A stretch of 64,000 nucleotides of DNA from Archaeoglobaceae archaeon (GTDB lineage Archaea; Halobacteriota; Archaeoglobi; Archaeoglobales; Archaeoglobaceae), in NCBI GenBank assembly GCA_038734275.1, contig JAVYOO010000006.1, positions 1 through 64,000 on the forward strand, given 5' to 3'. The notes beneath the pieces are model-generated. The model was not told the origin of the DNA. It ran no database searches and worked only from the letters and a program-made list of their open reading frames with translations. The translations under genes were made by a program, and so were the position numbers. Shown one piece after another: positions 16,481 through 24,230 of the stretch; position 1 is the first letter of the stretch, and each line of letters begins with the position of its first letter.

Positions 16481-17476
16481 TTGCAGAGTAATAAAGTTGT
16501 GGAATCTCTGCGAAAACTACCCACAGTGCTTAACTCCGAAGAGTTGCTTGATAAGATTTTCGGGAGGAGCTCGAGGGTTAGTGGAAAGACTGTAAATGAT
16601 AGGATCATCAATAAACTGTCAACTATCTCTAACGTTTCAAGGGATTACTTTGAGAAGATAATTTCGGCTCATCCCAACTACGACACTCTTCCAAGTTTTT
16701 ATAGAGAAATGGTTGATTTGATCGTTGGAATCGAAAAAATAAAGCAAGCTTTGGCGTCGCTATCATGGGCTAACTCGATGATACAGAAAATAGTCACAAA
16801 AAGCATTGCGGAAATTCGAAGGAGAAAAGATGCTGTAGCTGTTTACAGGAGCGCATGCGGTAGAATTGCCTCGGTTATAGAGGACATTGACGATGATCTT
16901 CGATTTCTAAATGATGCAAAAAATAAAATCAGGGAAATTCCATCATTGCGTGAAATGCCGACTGTTGTTGTCGCAGGCTATCCAAATGTTGGAAAATCGA
17001 GCTTTGTCTCTATGGTTTCAACAGCAAAACCCGAGATTGCAGATTATCCTTTTACTACAAAGAAGATATTCATAGGGTATACAGAGGATTTGCAGATCAT
17101 AGATACTCCCGGGCTTCTGGATCGCCCGCTTGCAAAAAGAAGTGCAATAGAAAGAAAGTCGATACTCTGCCTAAAACACGTAGCTGATGTGATTCTATTT
17201 ATAATAGATCCAACAGAGACCTGTGGCTACCCTCTAAAGAGCCAGCTTTCTCTTCTTGAAGAAATAAAGCGAACTTTTGGGAAGCCCATGCTTGAAGTAT
17301 ACAGCAAGGCAGATCTTCACAATTTCAGAGATCGCCTTGCCTTTTCTGCAAAAAATGGTGAAGGCGTAAAAGAGATCCTCGATAAAATAACGAAAATAGC
17401 CCGGGAAACCTATTCGCAAACGTCAACCTTTATAGCTGACTCTGGGCATACTTCCACGCAGGAACAGCACTCCTGA
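16481..17476 (+). CDS. NOG1-family GTPase (ribosome biogenesis)
   Basis: 331 residues. An N-terminal helical domain (LRKLPTVLNSEELLDKIFGR is the NOG1 opening) precedes the GTPase: G1 GYPNVGKSS (about 167-175), G3 DTPG, G4 YSKAD (a variant of NKxD) and G5 SAKNG. Archaeal members lack the eukaryotic C-terminal extensions. It is expected to act in large-subunit assembly. Start is TTG 16481; GTG 16499 is an equally plausible alternative. The 3' end overlaps the convergent ferredoxin gene by 67 bases, an unusually long antisense coding overlap. Confidence 0.85.
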   Translation: MQSNKVVESLRKLPTVLNSEELLDKIFGRSSRVSGKTVNDRIINKLSTISNVSRDYFEKIISAHPNYDTLPSFYREMVDLIVGIEKIKQALASLSWANSMIQKIVTKSIAEIRRRKDAVAVYRSACGRIASVIEDIDDDLRFLNDAKNKIREIPSLREMPTVVVAGYPNVGKSSFVSMVSTAKPEIADYPFTTKKIFIGYTEDLQIIDTPGLLDRPLAKRSAIERKSILCLKHVADVILFIIDPTETCGYPLKSQLSLLEEIKRTFGKPMLEVYSKADLHNFRDRLAFSAKNGEGVKEILDKITKIARETYSQTSTFIADSGHTSTQEQHS

Positions 17477-17601
17477 CAATCGTCCGGGCGAACGGGATTG
17501 CTTTTGCCTTCATCGTTGAACTCAAAAACACTCCCGGGGCAGACTGAAATGCACTCTCCACAGCCCGAGCATTTGTCCATATCAACCGTGACTTTTGCCA
17601 T
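17410..17601 (-). CDS. 2[4Fe-4S] ferredoxin
   Basis: 63 residues with two clusters: CSGCGECISVCP and, in the C-terminal half, CQECCSCVEVCP. It is a soluble low-potential electron carrier and a possible partner of the Por complex. ATG 17601 is the start, since GGAGGTGA lies just upstream; the frame is open further upstream but without a better signal. The end overlaps nog1 by 67 bases on the other strand. Confidence 0.88.
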   Translation of the reverse strand: MAKVTVDMDKCSGCGECISVCPGSVFEFNDEGKSNPVRPDDCQECCSCVEVCPESAIKVDVCE

Positions 17602-17663
17602 CCGCTCACCTCCAACAGCTGGAAGGGGATCCAATATTTAATTTTTTTGCTTCTCCTTCATGT

Positions 17664-19001
17664 TCACATTCCAAGCATCTTCTCTTCCCACTTCTTCAGA
17701 TACGCTGAGCTCTGACTAACATCGCTGAAAATACTTTCTGCCCTCTCAACATCCTGCAATTCAATCTTTGTGGAATTTCTAAGCTTCGCAAACTCGTTCG
17801 CAGGGGCGAGCAATTGAACCGCATATCTTAGACTCATCTTTTCGCCAATGTCAGTCAACCTCTCTATCGCCTTATCTTCTAAGGTTATTCCCATTTCTGC
17901 AGCCCTGATGTTGATTATTGTTCGGATCTCGTCCCTTGAATAGGGTTCGGTGGTTATAATTAGAAGTCTGTCCAGCAAATCAAGAGGAATGCCATGCGGA
18001 GCGATTATATCTGTGCCCCTTATTCTTGAGAATCCTCTATTTGAGGCAAGAATTATAATTGGTGCCATTTCGGACTCCATCGCCCTGTTCATGAAAGCAA
18101 AGAGCTCAATATCCATTAGATGGGTTTCATCTATGAACATAACACCGGGCAAAAGCTCCGCTCTGCCCTCTTCGATTAACCTTCGAACCTGCTCATCTAC
18201 TTCCTGGCGAACTTCACTGTCTATCTCTCTGCTTCCAAAACCAAAGATGCTGAAAATGCTCCCACGCCTTGCATTTGCCTCGTCAAAATCATGAAGAGTG
18301 ACCACATACGTGAATTCTCTCTCCTTCTCGACTTTACCAGTCGGCACAGGCACGAGATCTTCATCACCGATGTCATATTTCTTCTTCGCCTTTTCGCTCC
18401 TTCCGAGCTTGCTAACTCTTCCTGTTTCCTTATCCACGATTATAACATCCCCAATTTCGATTCCCTGTGACAAGAATTGCAAGGCAATTCTGCCTCCAAC
18501 ACTGAAACTTCTTTTTTCATCTTTTGTTGCAAGTGTGAGATTTGCAGATTCAGGAATTTTCTGTGTCGGGTTATACGGGTTTGGAACCATGTTATAATCC
18601 AGACCAACAACTTCACCTTCCAGCACAATTCTGCGTTCTCTTATACGCACACCTATGGCTTTTCTCATAGCCTGAATTAGAGCTTCAGTTTTCTTCATCT
18701 CGACGCTGTAGAACTCACTCGCCGACACATGAACAAATGGTATGTCCTTGCCAAGCTCCTTGCTTATCGCGACCGCTATTGCAGTCTTTCCCGTGCCCGG
18801 TGGACCTGCAAGTAAAATACCTCTGCCAGCCATTTTTCCAGACTTTATTAGTTTTACAATAACACCAGCAGCTTCTCTTGCCTTTTTCTGCCCCACAAGA
18901 CCATCTGCAACATCTTTTGCCCTTAAATTCTCATCAAGCCCGAGCCCGCGGATATGAGAGTGAGCACTAATTCTCTCAAATCTCCCGAGCTCGCGTATCA
19001 T
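17664..19001 (-). CDS. TIP49/RuvB-like AAA+ ATPase
   Basis: 445 residues. Walker A GPPGTGKT at 66-73, followed by the family's OB-like insertion (about 120-250), Walker B MFIDETHL, a sensor with ASNRG, and the C-terminal lid. This is the archaeal homolog of eukaryotic RuvBL1/RuvBL2 (TBP-interacting protein 49), a hexameric ATPase tied to assembly of nucleic-acid machines. Single copy here, separate from the genes around it. Confidence 0.92.
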   Translation of the reverse strand: MIRELGRFERISAHSHIRGLGLDENLRAKDVADGLVGQKKAREAAGVIVKLIKSGKMAGRGILLAGPPGTGKTAIAVAISKELGKDIPFVHVSASEFYSVEMKKTEALIQAMRKAIGVRIRERRIVLEGEVVGLDYNMVPNPYNPTQKIPESANLTLATKDEKRSFSVGGRIALQFLSQGIEIGDVIIVDKETGRVSKLGRSEKAKKKYDIGDEDLVPVPTGKVEKEREFTYVVTLHDFDEANARRGSIFSIFGFGSREIDSEVRQEVDEQVRRLIEEGRAELLPGVMFIDETHLMDIELFAFMNRAMESEMAPIIILASNRGFSRIRGTDIIAPHGIPLDLLDRLLIITTEPYSRDEIRTIINIRAAEMGITLEDKAIERLTDIGEKMSLRYAVQLLAPANEFAKLRNSTKIELQDVERAESIFSDVSQSSAYLKKWEEKMLGM

Positions 19002-19071
19002 AAGATCGGTGGAAATGAACTGCTATATGAAATTAACCATTCATAAAAAAAATAAAAATTTTAATTAAATT

Positions 19072-20514
19072 TTAATCTTCGGGTATTTGATCAATAATCC
19101 CCACAAGGAATTTTGCAAACTCTTTTCTCTTCTCAAAATTGTATGTTCTCCATATCAAGATGTCTTCCATGACTGGAGAGCCTCCACCATGCACACCTGC
19201 AACCGCCTGAACACCACCGATCGAAGAGCAAAGTATATTCGAGATACCGAAAAGACATCTATATATATGCTCCACGGGAACATCGCTTCTTCTCTTCGTG
19301 TATTTCTCGATCAGCGGTCTAATTTCCGGATTTAGATAATCTTCGACAAATGGCAGGCAAGCAGGAAGACCACCTGAAAGTTCTGCGAGTATCTCGAGCT
19401 CCTTGTAAAAGTTCAAGCCTGCATGTCTTCTGCCAACATTTGCATATACTTCATGAGGAAGAAAAGTTCCGGCAGGTGTTTTTCTTCCAAAGATTGCTGA
19501 GGCAACCCCTGCAGAATAAACCAACTCAGCAGTTGCTGCAAGTTCCACAAGTTTTTCCCTGATGTTTGGCTTATCGTAAACGCCACTGTATTCAGCAATT
19601 AGGGCTCCAAATCCCATGATTATGTCTGTGGTTGCGGGTTTACAGCCTGTATAGCTGTGTCTGTGGAAAAGTGAGAAAAGAAAGGCCGCAAGTGTGGCGT
19701 ATCTGTGTTCTCCACACAGGAATACGCGATCCCAGGGAACAAAAACGTCATCAAAGATTATCATGTTTTCATCGTCTCCTATTTCACCCACTGATGACTT
19801 AAAACCCTCTGGCGCCCTTATCTTGCTCGTTCTCGATATTATCTTCACACCTTCCGTATCAGCAGGAATTGCAAAAGCTACGCAGTAATCGGTATCTTTT
19901 TCTGTCATCGCCCTCGTTGGAACCACGATTATCTCATCCGCTACTGCAGCCATGGTTATGCAGTTCTTTGCCCCTCTAACAACGATTCCGTCACTTCTCT
20001 TCTCAACAACACGAACATACATATCAGGATCGTCTTGTTCGTGCGGTCTTTTGCTTCTATCTCCTTTTACGTCTGTCTGAGCACATGCAGCGACGAGATC
20101 TCTGTTCTGGAATTCCTTGACATACTCAACGAACCTTCTATAATAATCTGTCCCATTCTCCATATCGCAGAAATAAGTCGTTGCTGAGAGCCCGTTGATG
20201 GCATCACAGCCCATGCAACGCTGAATACAGCCTCCAACTAATCTACACAGCTTTCTGGTCATTTCCTGCTTCTTCATCAAGTCCTCTGCGGACTGATTTA
20301 TGTGCGTAAACCTGTTTATTTTTTTGCCAGTTAAATGCGAAGTCGTCACAAGCAAATCTTTAAAGTATTCGTGCTCGACCAGGTCAAAAGTTTTCGAGAT
20401 AACACTCATTCCGCCAGAAACCTCATCAGAGTCTCTTCCAACCTTCTTGCCCCTAACGTATATGTTCGGTTTCATCTTATACAAATCCTGCCTATACTCC
20501 TCAGAAGTCCTCAT
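19072..20514 (-). CDS. abfD: 4-Hydroxybutyryl-CoA dehydratase / vinylacetyl-CoA isomerase
   Basis: 480 residues of the FAD plus [4Fe-4S] dehydratase family. The cluster ligands are all visible: CIQRC (Cys96, Cys100) and HRHSYTGC (His and Cys spaced by seven), corresponding to Cys99, Cys103, His292 and Cys299 of the Clostridium enzyme. It dehydrates 4-hydroxybutyryl-CoA to crotonyl-CoA. ATG 20514 is supported by GGAGGTGAT just upstream. It follows the alcohol dehydrogenase gene by 11 bases, so the two are one operon. Role may be in 4-hydroxybutyrate or aminobutyrate metabolism, or part of CO2 fixation. Confidence 0.93.
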   Translation of the reverse strand: MRTSEEYRQDLYKMKPNIYVRGKKVGRDSDEVSGGMSVISKTFDLVEHEYFKDLLVTTSHLTGKKINRFTHINQSAEDLMKKQEMTRKLCRLVGGCIQRCMGCDAINGLSATTYFCDMENGTDYYRRFVEYVKEFQNRDLVAACAQTDVKGDRSKRPHEQDDPDMYVRVVEKRSDGIVVRGAKNCITMAAVADEIIVVPTRAMTEKDTDYCVAFAIPADTEGVKIISRTSKIRAPEGFKSSVGEIGDDENMIIFDDVFVPWDRVFLCGEHRYATLAAFLFSLFHRHSYTGCKPATTDIIMGFGALIAEYSGVYDKPNIREKLVELAATAELVYSAGVASAIFGRKTPAGTFLPHEVYANVGRRHAGLNFYKELEILAELSGGLPACLPFVEDYLNPEIRPLIEKYTKRRSDVPVEHIYRCLFGISNILCSSIGGVQAVAGVHGGGSPVMEDILIWRTYNFEKRKEFAKFLVGIIDQIPED

Positions 20515-20525
20515 AGCATCACCTC

Positions 20526-21542
20526 CTAATCCGGGCACAAAACCGCCCTATGCTCAAGCTCACCTCTCTTCATTCTCTCAAAAGTTTGCAAAAGATCACC
20601 AAACTCAATTTTTTCAACCTTAAACCTTATTTTTCCCCTCTCAGCAAGCTCAACGACTTCTCTTAACTCCGATATGCTCCCCCAATAGACTGTAGTGTAG
20701 CTCACTTCCGAGGGAAAAATCGGATTCCACATTAAAGATACTTGACCTCCACCTATACCAACGATGACAAGCTTTCCACACTTGCCCAAGAAATTGACAG
20801 CAGTATTAAGCGTTTCATCTGTTCCCACGAAATCTATTACTGCTCCCGCATTCTTACCATCTGTAAATTCGCTGACCAAACTTAAAAATTCACCTTCTCT
20901 TGGATTCAGGGTCAAATCCGCTCCAAGTTTCTCCGCGATTTCGAGCTTTTTGCTTGATATGTCCACTGCAACAACTTTGTATCCCCGCATCTTGGCAAAT
21001 TGAACTCCGAATTGACCCAGACCACCTACTCCAATGATTACAATTGTTTCAGAAATTGGCAGTCCTTCGCAGGCTTTTTTCACTGCTCTATAAGCTGTCA
21101 AACCAGCATCAGTTAGCGGGGCGGAATTTGCCGGATCGAGATTCTTCAAAGGCACCAAATAACGCTTCGAAGGAACTCTTACGTATTCCGCATAGCCTCC
21201 GTCCGCACCAATTCCAAGCCAGCCGAGAACGTTGCAAAGCTGTTCTTCCCCTTTTATGCAAAGATTGCAATTTCCACATCCCCATCCACCGTAAATCAAG
21301 ACCTTATCACCCTCACTGACACCTTCTACACATTTGCCAACCTTCTCAACATAACCGCCCACCTCATGACCGAGCGTTATCGGTGTTCTCGGCAATGGTA
21401 GTTCTCCCTGAATTATGTGCAAATCCGAATGGCAAACTCCGCAACCAGCAACCTTTACGAGGATGTCGTTTACACCAATTTCTGGAATTGAAATTTCTTC
21501 TATTCTCAGATCCCCCGGAGCGTAAAATCTTGCAGACTTCAA
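20526..21542 (-). CDS. Zinc-dependent alcohol dehydrogenase (MDR family)
   Basis: 338 residues. Catalytic zinc GCGVCHSD and GHEVGGYVEKVG; structural zinc CGNCNLCIKGEEQLC (Cys-x2-Cys-x2-Cys-x7-Cys). Rossmann motif GVGGLGQFG. Co-transcribed with abfD, so oxidation or reduction of 4-hydroxybutyrate/succinate semialdehyde is an attractive but unproven assignment. A TATA-like TTTAAATA lies about 30 bases upstream. Confidence 0.88.
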   Translation of the reverse strand: MKSARFYAPGDLRIEEISIPEIGVNDILVKVAGCGVCHSDLHIIQGELPLPRTPITLGHEVGGYVEKVGKCVEGVSEGDKVLIYGGWGCGNCNLCIKGEEQLCNVLGWLGIGADGGYAEYVRVPSKRYLVPLKNLDPANSAPLTDAGLTAYRAVKKACEGLPISETIVIIGVGGLGQFGVQFAKMRGYKVVAVDISSKKLEIAEKLGADLTLNPREGEFLSLVSEFTDGKNAGAVIDFVGTDETLNTAVNFLGKCGKLVIVGIGGGQVSLMWNPIFPSEVSYTTVYWGSISELREVVELAERGKIRFKVEKIEFGDLLQTFERMKRGELEHRAVLCPD

Positions 21543-21632
21543 ATTCCCACCAAAGTTTAGGGCATTTTAAAAATATTTAAATTTAATCAGGAAAGTTGGG
21601 TAAAAATAGGGATAAATGTGCACCTGTCCAGA

Positions 21633-21830
21633 TCACTCTTTCTGCTTCTTCTTCTTTATAACTTCCTCGAGCTTTTTCTCAAAAGGCTCCTGATGAGTGT
21701 ATGGGCAGGCCAAATAATGTTCAACAGCCTTGGCTATTGCATCTTTCGTTGCATTTTCGCCTGTTTTCTTCTTCAACTCTTCAAGAACATCTTCTGGCAA
21801 TACAGTTTGAGCGTGAACTATTTTCGCCAT
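21633..21830 (-). CDS. Small conserved archaeal-type protein, unknown function
   Basis: 65 residues. Starts MAKIVHAQTVLPEDVLEEL, a helix-rich protein with a ribbon-helix-helix-like opening strand and helices, one cysteine (LACPYTH) and a lysine-rich tail. I believe similar small proteins of unknown function exist in methanogens but cannot name the family with confidence. GGTGG lies just before the ATG. It is divergent from the regulator at 21992. Confidence 0.65.
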   Translation of the reverse strand: MAKIVHAQTVLPEDVLEELKKKTGENATKDAIAKAVEHYLACPYTHQEPFEKKLEEVIKKKKQKE

Positions 21831-21893
21831 TCACACCACCTATAATTATAATCAACACAACCATTATTTAAGCTTTTCTCATTATTATCATTG

Positions 21894-21921
21894 CCCCGCT
21901 CAACACAATCCCCGCTCAACA
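21894..21921. repeat. Two 12-bp direct repeats between divergent genes
   Basis: CCCCGCTCAACA occurs at 21894-21905 and again at 21910-21921, a 16-base period, in the intergenic region between a small gene and an HTH regulator. It may be an operator. Confidence 0.6.
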
Positions 21922-21958
21922 TGGTGTCTCTTAGGTATATGCATTTTTCGGGTAGAAA

Positions 21959-21968
21959 GATTTATAAC
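21959..21968 (+). promoter_or_regulatory. TATA box of HTH regulator gene
   Basis: GATTTATAAC, about 24-33 bases before ATG 21992. The upstream ATG at 21974 lies only six bases from it, which argues for the downstream ATG. Confidence 0.6.
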
Positions 21969-21991
21969 CGAAAATGAAACTGGACAGTAAT

Positions 21992-22753
21992 ATGATACTC
22001 ATAAACAAAAAAGATGTTACTCGTCTCCTGATTCTCTCCGAGTTGCTCCTCAATCCAGAGTGCAATCAGAGAGACATTGCAAAAAAGCTTAATTTAACAC
22101 CTCAGGCCATTTCGGAGCACTTTAAAGAACTCGTAGCTGAAAATCTCGTGAGAGTCGTTCATAGGGGATACTACGAACTAACAGAAAAGGGCGAGGAATG
22201 GCTATCCAAAAACCTGCTGGATCTTCATGTTTTCAGTGAAGAGTTGCTTAAGAAAGTTTATTCGAAGAGTATTGTTACGATAGCAGTCGGAAGTGTAAAA
22301 GAAGGTGAAACAGTAAAATACTGGTTTGAAGATGGGTTCATATTTGCAAAAAAAGATCCAAACGGAAATGGCGTTGCACTAACTTCTGCGGAAGATGGGG
22401 AAGACCTTTTAATCAAGCCAACAGGTATATTTGAAGCCCCGCAAAAAGGAGAAATAATAATTGTAAAGGTTCCAAGCGTCGGAGAAGGTGGAAGCAGAAA
22501 AATTCAATTGGAGAGCTTTAAAGAACTCGTAAGAAGTAAAAGAAAGGATATAGTTGTTGCTATGGGTATAGAAGCTCTCATTGCCTGCAGAAAAATCGGA
22601 ATAGAACCGATTTTCTTTGGTGCAAAGGACGTGTGTATCGAGGCTTCACACCATGGCTGTGGTGTCATCGCGGTGTGTGCAGAGGACAGGATAAACGATT
22701 TGCTCAGAAGTCTAATCGAAGAAGGGTTAAAATTCGAGATTAAGGAGTTTTAA
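21992..22753 (+). CDS. HTH regulator with C-terminal ligand-type domain
   Basis: 253 residues. An N-terminal winged helix (about 8-75: NQRDIAKKLNLTPQAISEHF) is followed by a domain of roughly 170 residues with GFIFAKKDPNG, a conserved-looking GGSRKIQ and a final CIEASHHGCGVIAVC segment, seemingly a sensory region with potentially metal-binding cysteines and histidines. Start at ATG 21992 is chosen because of the TATA position. Target genes unknown; it is divergent from a small gene over a pair of 12-bp repeats. It overlaps the 3' end of the convergent membrane HTH gene by 14 bases. Confidence 0.78.
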   Translation: MILINKKDVTRLLILSELLLNPECNQRDIAKKLNLTPQAISEHFKELVAENLVRVVHRGYYELTEKGEEWLSKNLLDLHVFSEELLKKVYSKSIVTIAVGSVKEGETVKYWFEDGFIFAKKDPNGNGVALTSAEDGEDLLIKPTGIFEAPQKGEIIIVKVPSVGEGGSRKIQLESFKELVRSKRKDIVVAMGIEALIACRKIGIEPIFFGAKDVCIEASHHGCGVIAVCAEDRINDLLRSLIEEGLKFEIKEF

Positions 22754-23381
22754 GAAATATTATATTCCCTCTGCCCTTCTTTACCTTCTCGATCAGCCCT
22801 CTTCTTTCCAAGTCCGCCAGTATTAAGCTTATCTTTGCCTCGCTATATCCAAGTCTTTTTCTAAGTTCTTTTTGAGTCATTCTTCCCCCTTCAGCCTTTA
22901 TTAACTCCAAAACAGCCTTCAAATCCTCGGGAAGGACTTCAATTGTTTCTTTTGTTTCTGATTTTTTAAAATACTTTCTTTTCAAAGCGTAAATAAAAAT
23001 TATGCCCACCAAACTAAGGACTATTGCAATCAGACTGTAGTCCTCTTCATTCATCTCTGCTACTTGTGGGATCTCAGGTGGCTCAACTATCTCTATTTCC
23101 GGAAAAAGGATAATGTCAAATAGAACTTTGCCCTTTACAGTAACGTTCTCAATCGCAAAAAGATTTCCACTTCTCGCAATTATCGTGTAATTTCCGGGCT
23201 CGACCTCAAAGTTGTAAGTTCCGTCTTCAGCAACTATTCTCTGCTCAATCCCGTTCCTTATGCTAACCACTGCCTTCACTGGCTCAAGAGTGTCCCATCG
23301 GTATACTTTACCGTATATAGTGTCCGCACAAGCGGTCGATGAGACTAAAATTAGAGTCAAAAGAACTAAAAATATTCTCAA
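22740..23381 (-). CDS. Membrane-anchored winged-helix regulator with extracellular beta domain
   Basis: 213 residues. Signal peptide or first helix (1-19, ending in ACA), an extracytoplasmic domain (20-110) resembling the carboxypeptidase regulatory/CNA-B type fold (GKVYRWDTLEPVKAVVSIRNG, then EPGNYTIIARSG), a transmembrane helix (about 117-136), and a cytoplasmic winged helix (150-213: MTQKELRKRLGYSEAKISLIL). This is the architecture of archaeal membrane-associated regulators (COG2512-like). TTG start overlaps the nadE stop as TTGA. Confidence 0.8.
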   Translation of the reverse strand: MRIFLVLLTLILVSSTACADTIYGKVYRWDTLEPVKAVVSIRNGIEQRIVAEDGTYNFEVEPGNYTIIARSGNLFAIENVTVKGKVLFDIILFPEIEIVEPPEIPQVAEMNEEDYSLIAIVLSLVGIIFIYALKRKYFKKSETKETIEVLPEDLKAVLELIKAEGGRMTQKELRKRLGYSEAKISLILADLERRGLIEKVKKGRGNIIFLKTP

Positions 23382-24121
23382 ATCAGATCCCTCACCTTTG
23401 CTATTGGAGGCATAGTCCTCTTATGACTCGATTTTTCAACCATTCTAAGAACTCTCTTGAACTTCTCGTCATCTCTTCTGATTCCTTTTTCAATCTGTTT
23501 GAGGATCTCATCAAGCTCTGCGTAGCTCATTCCGATCTCTCCTTCGTCAGTCTGACCCACCCATAAGCCAGCAGTGGGTTTCTTTCTTATTATTTTCTCT
23601 GGCACTCCAAGAAACCTTGCAAACTCAAATATCTCGGTCTTGTAAAGATCGCCGATTGGTTGAAAGTCAACACCACCATCACCGTATTTTGTGAAGTATC
23701 CGACTGAGATCTCGGACTTGTTTCCAGTTCCTACAACAAGCCTGTTGAGGCTGTTTGCGTAGTAATAGTTTATGAGCATTCTGATCCTCGGCTTCAGGTT
23801 TATTTCTGCATTTATATTGGTTTTTCCAAGCTTTTCAAGGAATATCTTAACAAGATCACCGATCTCAATAACCTTAAACTCAATTCCAAGCAAATTTGCA
23901 ATCTCAATCGCATCTTTAACATCTTCCTCCGCAGTAATTCCTTTTTCGGGCGTGATGGTTGCAAAAACTCTTTCTTTTCCAAGTGCCCTTACAGAGAGAA
24001 ATGCAACAACCGCGCTGTCGATACCACCGCTAAGCCCGAGAACGACGCCACTGGCATTTGCAGATTCTACTTGCTTTGCGATAAAATCTTGGATTCTCTC
24101 TGCTATTCGATTCCAATCCAT
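23378..24121 (-). CDS. nadE: NAD+ synthase, ammonia-dependent
   Basis: 247 residues. The PP-loop SGGIDS is at 31-36, with KYGDGGVDFQPIGDLYK as the second signature. There is no glutaminase domain, so it uses ammonia to amidate deamido-NAD. Followed immediately, with a 4-base overlap, by the membrane HTH gene. Nicotinate phosphoribosyltransferase (52769) in the same window would supply nicotinate mononucleotide. Confidence 0.94.
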   Translation of the reverse strand: MDWNRIAERIQDFIAKQVESANASGVVLGLSGGIDSAVVAFLSVRALGKERVFATITPEKGITAEEDVKDAIEIANLLGIEFKVIEIGDLVKIFLEKLGKTNINAEINLKPRIRMLINYYYANSLNRLVVGTGNKSEISVGYFTKYGDGGVDFQPIGDLYKTEIFEFARFLGVPEKIIRKKPTAGLWVGQTDEGEIGMSYAELDEILKQIEKGIRRDDEKFKRVLRMVEKSSHKRTMPPIAKVRDLI

Positions 24122-24230
24122 GTCTGGAATCTGAAAGTCTGAAAATAAGGATATCGGTGATGTTAAAAATATTTTACTTCATATCAAATTTATTGGAAAA
24201 TCTTTTAAGTCCTATGGCGGCAGTATTTTT

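Noticed and set aside
24122-24230. Cobalamin riboswitch before the surface-protein operon
   Set aside because: 109 bases with no B12-box-like sequence and no strong stem set; start of the first gene is close to a probable promoter.
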